Source: Pigoraptor vietnamica (Eukaryota > Opisthokonta > Filasterea). Taken from it: DNA of 30,402 bases. Below the pieces are notes generated by a model that made no database searches, was not told the origin of the DNA, and was given only the letters and a program-made list of their open reading frames with translations. The stretch covers positions 5,714 through 36,115 of the forward strand of contig CALSCQ010000785.1 of NCBI GenBank assembly GCA_943704525.1, read 5' to 3'. The translations under genes and the position numbers were made by a program. Within the stretch, counting starts at the first letter, position 1, and the number at the start of each line of letters is the position of its first letter. Positions 1 through 9,400 of the stretch are shown one piece after another.

Positions 1-420
1 CTACTGTTACGGCGACAGTACCAGCAGTGACGACCACGCAGACGACTACTGTTACGGCGACAGTACCAGCAGTGACGACCACGCAGACGACTACTGTTAC
101 GGCGACAGTACCAGCAACGGTGACAAGCACGCGGACGGCCACTGTTACGGAGACACAGTCAGGAACTGTGACGAGTACAGTCGCGACGACTGTTATGGCG
201 ACAATACCAGCAGTGACGACCACGAAGACGGCCACTGTTACGGCGACAGTACCAGCAACTGTGACGAGTACGGTCGCCACCACTGTTACGGCGACAGTTC
301 CAGGAGTGACGACCACGAAGACGGCCACTGTTACGGCGACAAAGTCAGCCACTGTTACGGCGACTGTACCAGTGACGACCACGAAGACGGCGACTGTTAC
401 GGCGACAGTGACGAGGACAG
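1..420 (+). repeat. Minisatellite, about 45-nt unit with degenerate sub-repeats
   Basis: The first units (3-47, 48-92 and onwards) are nearly identical 45-mers coding TVTATVPAVTTTQTT-like peptides. Later copies diverge and are interrupted by shorter variants based on ACTGTTACGGCGACAGT. The array continues beyond the left edge of the window. All length changes I see keep the reading frame. Confidence 0.8.
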
Positions 421-443
421 TGAGCGCATCGACCACAAAGTAG
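3..443 (+). CDS. Thr/Val/Ala tandem-repeat protein, 3' end only
   Basis: The frame is open from the left edge of the window to a TAG at 441-443, so only the C-terminal ~146 residues are present and no start is visible. The peptide is almost entirely short Thr/Val/Ala/Pro repeats of the type TVTATVPA and TVTSTVATT, ending SASTTK. It has no Cys or aromatic residues and no visible GPI-anchor or membrane tail. Such Thr-rich repeats are typical of extended, O-glycosylated cell-surface stalks; that role is inference. The other two plus frames contain stops, so this frame is favoured, but a repeat of 3n length will keep any stop-free frame open and could mimic a gene. A possible splice donor (ACA followed by GTGAGC, about 420) could end the exon slightly before the TAG. 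Function unknown. Confidence 0.4.
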   Translation, partial: TVTATVPAVTTTQTTTVTATVPAVTTTQTTTVTATVPATVTSTRTATVTETQSGTVTSTVATTVMATIPAVTTTKTATVTATVPATVTSTVATTVTATVPGVTTTKTATVTATKSATVTATVPVTTTKTATVTATVTRTVSASTTK

Positions 444-1275
444 ATCCCATGTGTGAGTCGACACGCGCGCCGCTTAATATATGGAAAATTACGCCGGAAA
501 GCTTTCCTTCGCGGCAAAATGGGGGCACGGCGACAGTGTAGCTATTGGGCGAACGAAGCTCTGCCACACATAATGAGCGCACACACGCGTTCAGATTTCC
601 ATACAGGCCTTTAGTATGGGGAGAGTCAACATAAGCAATCGCCCTACTATTGCGCGCCAAAACAACAGACCGATTTCACAGGTCGATATCCCACGCAGAA
701 TGGCAGCACCCGCGGCGAAGGCCGGTGCCACTGGCGCATGCGAGGGGACGCCCATCGACCGCGTCGTTCGCCAAGAAAACGCGGAACCGTTTCCGGCAAG
801 TAGAGAGAGAGAGAGTTGCCGTGAGCAGAATAAAGAGGGCGACGAGGGACGATGCCGTGGAACACAGCAGCATGCTGTGGGTGTTCGTGCTCGTGGGTGT
901 GTCCGTGCCGGAGCTCACGTGCCGCGCAGTGCGGCGGCGTGGAGAATTTTGGCGTGCGCTGCCTTTTGATCCGCCGGCGCAAAGAGTGCGACGGGCCAAT
1001 CGGACTGCTCGGGGGGCGCCGGGGGGAGGCGGCGCGCGAAGATATCGAGGCACGAGAGGCGGAGGGACCTGGGGCAACGACAGGGGACGTGGAATGCGCA
1101 TTAGCGAAGAGATGACGAACTAAACGCAAGCCCAACCCGCCATTACATGTGAGACTAGGTGGACAGAACAATGCAACGAAGGTACCTACCGAACCATCAA
1201 AACACGCACACGCACACACATACACACACAAACGCGCAAACGATTGCGAATGTGCATTCCACAATATGCAAGCGC
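444..1275. other. Intergenic stretch with no supportable gene
   Basis: No ORF here looks like protein. It contains a GA run near 803-814, a GC-rich purine-biased block (about 1000-1100) and a CA-rich run (about 1204-1230). It lies downstream of the minus-strand gene that ends at 1276 and could hold its 3' UTR, or one more exon if the AG|GTAGGC at that gene's stop is a splice donor. An 84-codon plus-strand ORF beginning with a hydrophobic stretch (871-1125) is noted under rejected items. Confidence 0.5.
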
Positions 1276-2766
1276 CTACCTTGCCGTAAAGCACGCAAGA
1301 AGGGCCTCAAAGTCTTCCTTCAGCAGCGTCGCGCGCGTGATCGCAGGCGCCAGCACCCGCAGCGCTTCCAGCCGGTGCCCGTACGACTCGGGCACGGCAG
1401 AGACGAGCTCACACGCCTCCGCCACCCCAATGGGTGCGCCTCTCATCGCTAGAAACTGCGCGAGAAACGCCGGCCGCGAGGGGTTCTCCACCAGCGGCAT
1501 GAGTGCGAGCGCGTCTGTTGCCTGCAGCGGCGACGGTAGGCGGGACATGCACAGCAGCAGCGCGTGCATCTTGTGCGGCGAATTCGCGGGGAGCGCAGAG
1601 AGGAGAACGGCCACGTCGGCCGTCCGCAGCCCGTCGCACGCGGAGAGGCACGTTTTCAGCACGCGCATGACGTCAGCCCCGGGCCCCGCCGTGCGAATGC
1701 AGTCGCACATCTGCTCCGTCGTCAGCTTCAACGCCGGATACTCTCGCAACAAAAGCACCTCAAACGCCCTCTCACGCGAGCGGGCGTCACCAACAGCGCG
1801 AACAATCTCCAGTATCTCGGCCGGCGTGAGGTCCGTCGCCGCCACGTGCGCGAGCACTTCCACCGCCCTCCCTTGGTCGTGCGCCGGCGAAACGGTGCGA
1901 ACGAGCGCGCAAATATCAGCCGAACGGAGACCGTGCGGCAGCCGCCCACACACGCGCCACAGAGCCTCCAAGCGGTGACTCTTGTCAGGGTCCATCGCGC
2001 GCATCACGCACAGCGCGTCGTCGACGATGATCGATGGTGCGAGGTGGGCGTCGAGCAGCTGCAGCGCCTGTGGGCGGTCCGAAGGGGCGACTGCGTGGAG
2101 GAGATCCGACATTTCGCGCGCGGTGAACGCGAGCGGAAGACGGCCCACGAGGTGCCCGAGTGCCAGAAAGCGGGAGCGGTGCCCCGGGTCCGCGACGAAG
2201 GAGAGAAGAAGGCACACGGACGCCGGCGTCATGCGCACGAGCGCGGGGGAGAGGGCAGCGACGATCTCGGCTTGAACAGAGGGACACGCACGCACAAGGT
2301 ACGCCGCGTCCTCGGGAGAGAACTTGTACGACGCAGCGGCCGCATAAAGCGTCTGCATCCCCGCGTGTGCGTTGGACGACAGCGCCTGCTTCAGCTGCCG
2401 CATCAGTTCCCTCGGCGCTGCGGGACGCTCGACCTCCCCTCCCCCCTGCGAGAGATGTGGCTGATGTGCCGCGTGCGACGTCTGCGTATACGGCGGAGTG
2501 CCGAAGGGAGACGCGTGCGACGTCGACGCGGCGTGTGACGAGATGGCGTGCAGGGACGGCGCGGACGCGGCCCCGTGCGCCGCTGGGTAATTCGCGCTTT
2601 GCTGGCCTAGCGGCGCGGAGGGCGCTTGTGTCGGCGCAACATGGGAAGAGGGCAAACCGTCGTAGATGTTCTCGGACGTCGGCTGTACGTCAGAGCCGCA
2701 CGTGGCGCAGCGCGTCCCATCGACGACTTGGAGGCACCTACCACAGAACGAGCCGCGCGCCGCCAT
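1276..2766 (-). CDS. Zinc-ribbon plus DUF4476-like helical-repeat protein
   Basis: This is an uninterrupted 496-codon ORF starting at ATG 2766. The N-terminus has a compact four-cysteine knuckle (FCGRC, nine residues, CATCG; about residues 7-25) that fits a zinc ribbon. Residues ~28-115 are Ser/Ala/His/Pro/Gln-rich and probably disordered. From ~120 to the end there are about ten alpha-helical units of ~36-38 residues with a recurring pattern: a short helix ending in a Leu-rich segment, then a charged turn and AL-x-VL. This resembles DUF4476-type repeats, so a protein-protein interaction scaffold is likely; no enzyme motif is seen. The stop (GCAAGGTAG) overlaps a good splice donor, AG|GTAGGC, so a further 3' exon is possible, though I found no convincing one. 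The family call is by pattern only. Confidence 0.6.
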   Translation of the reverse strand: MAARGSFCGRCLQVVDGTRCATCGSDVQPTSENIYDGLPSSHVAPTQAPSAPLGQQSANYPAAHGAASAPSLHAISSHAASTSHASPFGTPPYTQTSHAAHQPHLSQGGGEVERPAAPRELMRQLKQALSSNAHAGMQTLYAAAASYKFSPEDAAYLVRACPSVQAEIVAALSPALVRMTPASVCLLLSFVADPGHRSRFLALGHLVGRLPLAFTAREMSDLLHAVAPSDRPQALQLLDAHLAPSIIVDDALCVMRAMDPDKSHRLEALWRVCGRLPHGLRSADICALVRTVSPAHDQGRAVEVLAHVAATDLTPAEILEIVRAVGDARSRERAFEVLLLREYPALKLTTEQMCDCIRTAGPGADVMRVLKTCLSACDGLRTADVAVLLSALPANSPHKMHALLLCMSRLPSPLQATDALALMPLVENPSRPAFLAQFLAMRGAPIGVAEACELVSAVPESYGHRLEALRVLAPAITRATLLKEDFEALLACFTAR

Positions 2767-3626
2767 TATATCGGAAAGTTAACAGGCTAAGGACCGAGCC
2801 AATGGCCCTCCTTGCGACACTCTGAAGAGAGAGAGATGGGGACTCGCACGCCCTTTCGCGCGGCGCTGTCCTTAACAGTGACGCATGTGCCGCCAAGGGA
2901 GAGAAGGAGAGCTGGATTTGAGACGTATTGTGAGTGACGTACGTTGACTCTCCACAAGCGCTGCGCTGGGGGGCTCTTTAGAGAAGGAGCATGAAGGACA
3001 ATGAATGTTCGGGTGCCGTTCGACGGCAAAAATGGGACACGGCGCGTGAGATTAACCTTATGTCGTGGGTGGTAATGTGCCATCACAAATTTTTTAGATG
3101 GTGTTACGCGTGCGTGTCATGCCATCTTCGCACACGCACGCGCATCTCGCTAGGCAGGCGAGGTGTTTTCTGAATTAACTCGGGACAATGCGAGAGATTC
3201 CCTCCGTTTTTTCACAGTTTTTCTGAAACGACTCGGGACAATACGAAGGATTCCCTCCCTTTTTTTTTCACTGATTGTTAGAGGCACACGCAACGAAACG
3301 CGAAAGGCGGGACACAACGCAAAACGAAAGAAGACGAGGGCGACGAGACAGGCGAAAGGCAAGAGACGAACGCGCAACCGACGGGACAATATTAACAGCG
3401 CACAAAATAACATTAGGCGACAGGAACGAAACGCACGCGCACGCCGAAACACACACGCCAAGCATAACGCACACACGCACAGCAATCGACAGAGACACAC
3501 ACCATCAACGACACCAAAAAACAACACGTTAGCGACTGGCAATAGACGACAAAGACACGGCAGCCTGCGTGCCAACTCTATGTACAAAAGAGAATCGAAC
3601 CAGCGAGCGTCGCATGGCAAGCGCCC
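2767..3626. other. Intergenic spacer between two minus-strand genes
   Basis: This is the 5' region of the zinc-ribbon gene and the 3' region of the zinc-finger gene. It holds an imperfect direct repeat (3178-3271) and a strikingly T-poor stretch (about 3275-3535). Long open frames here are Arg/Asn/Thr/His-rich and arise from the skewed base composition, so I do not call a gene. Confidence 0.5.
3178..3271. repeat. Two-copy imperfect direct repeat, 53-bp period
   Basis: ACTCGGGACAAT is followed by a purine patch, GATTCCCTCC or GGATTCCCTCC, a T-run and CAC. Copy 1 is 3178-3215 and copy 2 is 3231-3271. The copies differ mainly in the purine patch and T-run length, so this looks like a local duplication. 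Confidence 0.75.
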
Positions 3627-4739
3627 CTACGCATCCTGCGCGGCGGCCGCGGCAATCATCGCGATGGCCACCGAGGGATTCTCCGGCTTGGGACGGCCCA
3701 GCTGCGCCGCCGCGCGCACGGCGAGGGCCTTGGCGCGCCGCTCGTGTATCGCCTTGTGACGCGCGAGCTCGTCCGAGCGCGCAAACGTTTTGCCGCAGTC
3801 GTCCTGCGTGCACCGGAAGGGCTTCTCTCCCGTGTGCGTGCGAATGTGCGTGTTGAGGTGATCCGACCGTGAGAACGTGCGGCGGCACGAGGGGCACGCA
3901 AACGGCTTGATGCCAGTGTGGCGACGAGAGTGGCGAGACAGTTCGTCCGAGCGCGAAAAGCCTCGCCCGCACCCCTCTTCCCGGCACACGTACGGCCGCT
4001 CGCCACGGTGCTGGCGCTCGTGCGACTTGAGGTGGCTCATGCGGTTGTACGTCTTGTCGCACGGCTCAAAGCTGCAAGGGTACACGCGGCCGTCCGACGG
4101 CGCGTACTCGTGCAGACGGGACGAGTCGAGCAGCAGCATGAGGCCGTTGCGGTGCTCGGGCTCGTCCTTCGCGTTCGCGCCCTGTCCCGGCACTCTCGAG
4201 TGCCCGTCCTCAGACGACGTCCACGACGACGCCGAGCCACCATCGTCGCTGTCGCTGTGCGCGCCGCCCGTTTTGCCAGAGCGGACGCCACCGCCCGCAC
4301 CGTTCGCCTTGACGCCCTTGTCGGCGGCAGTCGTTGACGAGACGGCGTTTGTCGCATCCTTGCGACCGGCAGGCCGCGCGCGGGCGTCTACAGGCGGCAT
4401 CGGATAGCGCGCCACGGCCCCATACGGATAGGGGGCCTCTCCCGCAAACGGCGGCGGATAAGGGCCATAGTACGGGTACGGCGAGGGCCCAAACGTGCCC
4501 AGCGGGGCGAGGTACGACGACGGCACGGGGGGCATGCGGGGGCGCGCCTCCCCGTAGGGTCGCGGGAACGCGCGCGGTGGGTAGTCGTATTCTTCGGGAG
4601 GAGGGAGAGGGGGCGCGGGCACGTAGAATGCGTGCGGCGCCGCGTAGTAGTCGAACGGCGGCGGCGCACCCTGCCACGGAGGGGCCTCCCACGCCGGCAC
4701 GGGCGGCGGGCGCGGGTAGGTCGTAAAGGGGTACGCCAT
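3627..4739 (-). CDS. EGR/KLF-type C2H2 zinc-finger transcription factor
   Basis: This 370-residue ORF starts at ATG 4739 (MAYPFTTY). Residues 1-125 are Pro/Tyr-rich and 125-195 are Gly/Ser/Asp-rich, as in activation or linker regions. Four consecutive C2H2 fingers lie at about 221-332. Fingers 1, 2 and 4 have a C-x4-C knuckle and finger 3 has C-x2-C; linkers are of the TGEKPF/TGIKPF/RGERPY type. Recognition helices of fingers 2-4 read RSDELSR, RSDHLNT and RSDELAR, close to EGR1/Zif268 (RSDELTR, RSDHLTT, RSDERKR). By the established Zif268 code the three together predict GCGTGGGCG. The C-terminal ~35 residues are Ala-rich and helical. The role is nuclear, sequence-specific transcription control. 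It is intronless in this model; an upstream 5' UTR exon cannot be excluded. Confidence 0.9.
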   Translation of the reverse strand: MAYPFTTYPRPPPVPAWEAPPWQGAPPPFDYYAAPHAFYVPAPPLPPPEEYDYPPRAFPRPYGEARPRMPPVPSSYLAPLGTFGPSPYPYYGPYPPPFAGEAPYPYGAVARYPMPPVDARARPAGRKDATNAVSSTTAADKGVKANGAGGGVRSGKTGGAHSDSDDGGSASSWTSSEDGHSRVPGQGANAKDEPEHRNGLMLLLDSSRLHEYAPSDGRVYPCSFEPCDKTYNRMSHLKSHERQHRGERPYVCREEGCGRGFSRSDELSRHSRRHTGIKPFACPSCRRTFSRSDHLNTHIRTHTGEKPFRCTQDDCGKTFARSDELARHKAIHERRAKALAVRAAAQLGRPKPENPSVAIAMIAAAAAQDA

Positions 4740-5049
4740 CGTGCACGATTGCAAAGGGACGGAGAGCTGCGCACCGAGGCCGCGACACTCCGGATTGACG
4801 AAGTAGGGAGCTTTGCGCGCCGCTCACAGCAATCGCATGATGAAACCCGTGCGTCGGAATCCGATTTGGCGCGAAGAACGCGGCTAAGAGTCCGACGAGT
4901 GATCCCCGACCCAAGCCAGCACCACGCCCACACACGCGTTGATGGAGGGCGGGAACCACACGCCGAGGCCTGTCGCAACCCCACCGACGACGGCGCTTTG
5001 AATTCGAGGCGGTGTGCGGGGGTGTCGGGTATGCGCGCACTGTGTCCAG

Positions 5050-5058
5050 GCGTGGGCG
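5050..5058 (+). promoter_or_regulatory. GCGTGGGCG, Zif268/EGR-type consensus site
   Basis: This is an exact match to the nonamer predicted for fingers 2-4 of the adjacent zinc-finger protein, about 310 bp upstream of that gene's ATG. Another copy exists on the minus strand at 19633-19641. In GC-rich DNA a chance match is quite possible, so autoregulation is only a hypothesis. Confidence 0.3.
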
Positions 5059-5279
5059 TCCCGAGATTATCGCCAAGCGATTACGCCAACGCACGCACTC
5101 TCCGCTCGTGTGTCAAGCGCACAATGCAGAACAGCGCAGCTTCCTGGAAAGAGGGCACTGCTTCAAGCGAGAAGGAGAGGAGAGAGGGGAGAGAGAGAGA
5201 GAGATGGATGGCAACCGGCGGCAAACATGGAGCGCGCGCCCCTTGCACGCAGTGAGAGCACAGCGTCGGCCGCGAAGAG

Positions 5280-5465
5280 AGAAAAAATTATTTTTGAATT
5301 TTGTTTTTAATTTAATGCAAAATGAAATGCACGGCATAAATTATTACGCCATTTTATTCTATTGGAATTGTATGGAACATGCATTTATTTCGATTTTGGC
5401 GCCCTTGCGATTTTTCAAACAATACTATATTTTTTTTCCATTGCAAAATAAATCACACGAAGTCG
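5280..5465. other. AT-rich island
   Basis: About 185 bp composed mostly of A and T runs sits inside otherwise GC-rich sequence. It contains AAATTATTTTTG, repeated once more at about 5873-5884. It could be a nucleosome-free promoter element or a remnant of a foreign or mobile sequence; nothing in it is coding. Confidence 0.55.
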
Positions 5466-5478
5466 CGTCGCATTGCTA

Positions 5479-5760
5479 ACCCTCACCCAAAATTACAACA
5501 CCACCTGTAATCCCCACACTGCACCACACAAGCGAAACACCCACCCTACACACGACCGGCTCAGTCAACCCCCACCCATCACGGAGAGCGACCGATGACG
5601 TCTCCTGTTGCATCGTGTGACCCCCACCACGTGCGGTGGGCGTGTAACCCCCACCCCATCTCAAAGTCACGGCTGGGTGAAACCCCCACAAAGCGTTGAC
5701 GCAGTATAACACCCACCCTGCATTGCATAATGCGCCGCTGGAACCCTCACCTTACATTAA
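5479..5760. promoter_or_regulatory. Cluster of CACCC / AACCCCCACC boxes
   Basis: About ten copies of a C-rich motif family (AACCCTCACC, CACCCACCC, AACCCCCACCC, GACCCCCACC, AAACCCCCAC and variants) are spaced every 20-40 bp, nearly all in one orientation. One pair flanks CACGTG in an inverted arrangement (5623-5640). CACCC boxes are classic Sp/KLF binding sites. The cluster may equally be a decayed minisatellite. Confidence 0.4.
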
Positions 5761-5950
5761 ACCGCGGTGCCGTCACCTTACCCCTTCGCGGCGCAACCGC
5801 AGAACGATCAACCAAAAAACGCCATTGCGAATTATTTGGAGCAGTGTTAATTATGGGAAATGTATTGGAATGGAAATTATTTTTGCGCTCCATGGTAACG
5901 CCCCACGCCCCCTCAATAGCGTCATGTGACTGTGTGCGTCATGTCCAGAA

Positions 5951-5974
5951 GACGTCACTGCCCTTGGTGACGTC
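5951..5974. promoter_or_regulatory. Inverted pair of CRE-like elements
   Basis: GACGTCAC (5951-5958) and GTGACGTC (5967-5974) are perfect inverted copies separated by 8 bp. A third TGACGT core lies near 5597 and a CACGTG near 5993. TGACGTCA-type cores are established bZIP (CREB/ATF) sites. The pair lies ~430 bp upstream of the CEP135 ATG. Confidence 0.4.
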
Positions 5975-6400
5975 GCGTTTTCAAATTGGTGTCACGTGAG
6001 TTGTTTGGCGCGCTTTTTGGCTCGCGATTTGACTTGTGTATTGGAAAGCTTTGCAGTCGCCACATCTCGGCTCAAATCTTTCGATTCTTAGACGAAAACC
6101 GCTGTGCGTTTACTTCAAATTTGTGTGAAAGTTTGTTGAATTTTCCCTTGGTGGGCCAATAAGAGTACGCAGCGATATGTGGCTGTGAGGGTCCGGGAAC
6201 AGCGTGACAGGTGCGTGCAATTATGCGCAGCGCAGTGATCAGCCAAACTCAACCGTGGCTTCCCATCCCTCAACTCTGCGTTACATTACCGTGGTTTTAG
6301 TGTTCATATTCTACCCACATATTACCCTTGCGCCGTGACATTATTTCGCGAAAAATCTGTCGTCGTCACACCGACCGATGCGTCTCTTACCTGCACAGAC

Positions 6401-9400
6401 ATGGCGGACCCCGCGCTGGAGCGCAAGTATGCGCTCCTTCGGCGGCGCCTCGATCACCTCGGGTACCGGCAAGCGCTCGGCTTTGAGTCGATGCCCCTTG
6501 TCGAGCGCCTGTTTGCGGACCTCGTCCACACGACAGAGTCGCTGAAGGTGATTTGCCGACGCCATCGCGTGAAGGGACTGCTACAGTTCCGTGTGCAATT
6601 CGCTGTGTAGAAATTGATGCGGAGACTGGTTGTAGGAGCATGCCTTGGACGAGCTGCGTCCCTGTTTCCATTTGTTGTCACGTGCTTCAAGTAACACGTG
6701 ATGTCTAGGAGCGTCGTTTGTTTGTGAGAGTTACTGTGCGGTGTGACTGCGCACACTAATCACGCTCGCGTGTGGACGTTTGGCGCAGACTGCAAAGGGC
6801 GAAATCGCGCAGGCCAAGAAGGAGACGTCGGTGTGGGAGCACCAGGTCGAGCCGCTGCGTCGCGACAACTCGCGCCTCATCTCCGAAAACAACCACCTCC
6901 ACGTGCGCATCATCGAGCTGCGCGAGGAGAGCGTCGCCCGCGAAAAGGAGCTGAAGGAAACGCTGCACCGCGCGGAATCCGAGTCCCGCGATCTCCGCTT
7001 TCTCAACGCGCAGTACGCGCAGCGCCTTCGCGAGGACGAGCGCAGGGATGTCGCCAAGTCGCTGCGCATCGAGGAGCTGATCGAGAAGAATCTCGGCGCG
7101 GTCATCTCAACGCCGGATGGCAGCAAGCGGGCCTTCCCTCCGCGCCGTGCGAGGATCGAGATGAAGTCGCCCGCGAAGCCGTCGCAGCAGCCTAAGGGCG
7201 CGAAAGTGCGTATTAATGCATGTTGATGCCTGCGCACCGCCATACCTTGCGTGTCTGTAAGCGATCTGTAAGCCATCTGCTTCACTGACGCGAACACACA
7301 CACGTGCTCACCTTCCCCTCGACGCAGCCGGACTCGCGCCCTTCCACCGCACAGCGACTCCCCCCTTCGGAAGCCGAAATCAACGCCGTCGAAATTGCCG
7401 AGCGCCGCATGGACCGCCTTGCCGCCGAAGTGGAGCAGCTCAAGGGTGAGAACGCCCGCCTCGAGTCGCAGTTGGGCGACGCGGGCGCGCGCATGTCGGC
7501 GTACCGCGAGGAAATTGAGCGTCTGGGGCGCGAGCTGGAGGCGAGGAGGGACGTCAACAGGGTGCACGTCGACGAGATGCTTCGCGAGCGTGAGCGGCAG
7601 ATAGTGACGCTGCGGAACCAAATAGACGTGCTGGAGGGCCGCTTTGAGCGCGAGGAATCGTCGGTGGCGGCGCTCGCCGGGTCGGACGACGGACGCGCCA
7701 ACAACAACCCTGAGAACAGCCTGGCGCAGGAACAGGCGCTGGCGGAGCGCGTGATTGTGCAGAACAGGGAACTCATGGGCAAGCTGAGGCGCGCGCAGGC
7801 GCTCCTGAAGGGCGCGAGGGAGGCGTACTGCGACGTCGCCGGCGTGCACATGGACGACGCCGAGTTTGCCGCCGCGGTCGAGGCGCGCGAGACTAAGCCG
7901 GACAGCGTGGGGGCAGCCGGAGTTGCGCTGAGGGACATTGAGAGCAAGTTTGGGGAGCTTCAACGCGCCGTCAACCGCTTCCAGGAGCGCAATGAGGAGC
8001 TTGAGAGGCAGGTCGAGCTGTTGCGGGGCAAGAGGGGCCGCGACGTGGACGCCGGGTTTGGGTCTGGCTCTGGAGAGGACGAGGACGACGGGTACGCGGG
8101 CTCGAGGGGCGGTGGCGGCGCGCGCAGGGACGAGCGCCTTATCGCGGAGATTGCTGAGCTCAAGTCGCGAAACGGCTACCTCTGTAGGGAGCTGGAGGCC
8201 ATCCAGGACCTCATGCTGCGGATGGACGCGACGGGCGGAATGACGGGCGGGGCGGCGCAAGGACGTGCGTCGGTCGCGCAGGCGAACCCGCTCGAGTCTG
8301 CGGGCGCTGCGTGGCTGTCGCGCGTGCGCATGGAGTGCCTCCGCCTCAGCCGAGTTCTCGGCGGTCAGGGACACCCGGCCGATGTGGAGCGGCAGAGCGC
8401 GTCGGCGGCGGCGTACGGAGACGAGCCAGCGAGCCCGCAGGACCTGTCGTCGATTGAGCGCAGCTTGAGCGTTGCGATTGATTGCGCCACGGAGTGCGTG
8501 CGGCTTCGCGAGCACGTGACGCGGCTCGAGAACGCCGCCGAGAGGCACCTGGCGGAGGAGCGCATGTGGCGGACGATCGTCGACCAGGCCAACGTCCGCA
8601 GGGACGCGCTGGCCGCGCACGTGACCGAGCTGGAGAGCGAGCTCGAGACGGTGCGCGTGCGCCTCGACGCCAGCGAGAAGGAAGTGGACCGCCTGACGCG
8701 GTCGCGGGAGCAGCTACTGGAGGCCGTCGAGTCGATGGCGGACGGCCGCGCTGCCGACACATCCGCGCTAGACGCCTCGTTCCTGTCGACGCGCGCATCG
8801 CTGGGCGGCGACAGTTCGTTCCGGCGGTCGACGACTTCGTCCCCGCGTCACGTGGGCGCCTTTGGCTCGGACGACGGCGAAGGGAGTGTGATCGTGCAAG
8901 GCGAGGGCCTTGACGAGAGCGGGCGCATGAGTGCGGGGCGTGCGGCGCACGTGGACTTGCTTCGGCGCGTGCTCGAGTCCAACGACCAGCTGGAGCGGCG
9001 CCTCGAGGAGAGCGAGCGAAAGCTCGGAGACCTCGCAAAAGAGAGGGAGAAGATTCTGCTGCTCTACCGAGAGGCAATCGATGCGCCGATGGGCGAAGGC
9101 GGTGGCACTGCGGGCGCCGCCGGCACCGACTCTCATCTTGCGCGCGTTGTGACTGAACTCGAGGCGGAGAGGGATACTCTGTCGGCCACGCTGAAGCGGA
9201 CGAAGCTCGAGTGCGAGCAGCTGCGCCTGCGCCTGGCGCGCGCGACGGCCCAAGCGACGTCGCAGCAGCAGCAGCAGCAAGCGAGGTCGAAAGCATCCGA
9301 TTCCAGTGCCGCGAGCGCGAGTTCTTCCTCTGTGGGCGCGGCCGACGAGGGCCTTGCGAGTGCCACGGGAGGGACGGCGTTTGCGATCGTGCAGAAGGAA

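Larger units (their letters stand above)
4740..6400. other. Divergent intergenic/promoter region between the zinc-finger gene and CEP135
   Basis: There is no credible ORF in 1.66 kb. From left to right it has a GC-rich 5' flank of the zinc-finger gene, including a GCGTGGGCG at 5050-5058; a GA microsatellite (about 5175-5204); an AT-rich island (5280-5465); a field of CACCC/CCCCAC boxes (5479-5760); CRE-like sites; and a more AT-rich 5' flank of CEP135 (6000-6400). It probably houses promoters for both divergent genes. Confidence 0.6.

Noticed and set aside
871-1125. 84-codon plus-strand ORF starting MLWVFVLVGVS with a Gly/Arg tail
   Set aside because: It has a signal-peptide-like start, but the remainder follows from GC-rich low complexity and there is no family or regulatory support.
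3585-3615. GGTTCGATTC on the minus strand, resembling a tRNA B box
   Set aside because: The flanking bases do not form a T-arm stem and there is no A box or acceptor stem.
3163-3759. 198-codon plus-strand ORF rich in Arg, Asn and Thr
   Set aside because: It arises from the T-poor composition, spans the direct repeat and runs antisense into the zinc-finger gene.
6731-8620. 629-codon minus-strand ORF
   Set aside because: It is antisense to CEP135 exons 2-3, which are supported by homology and splice phase. It is Arg/Leu/Ala-rich, as GC-rich shadows usually are.
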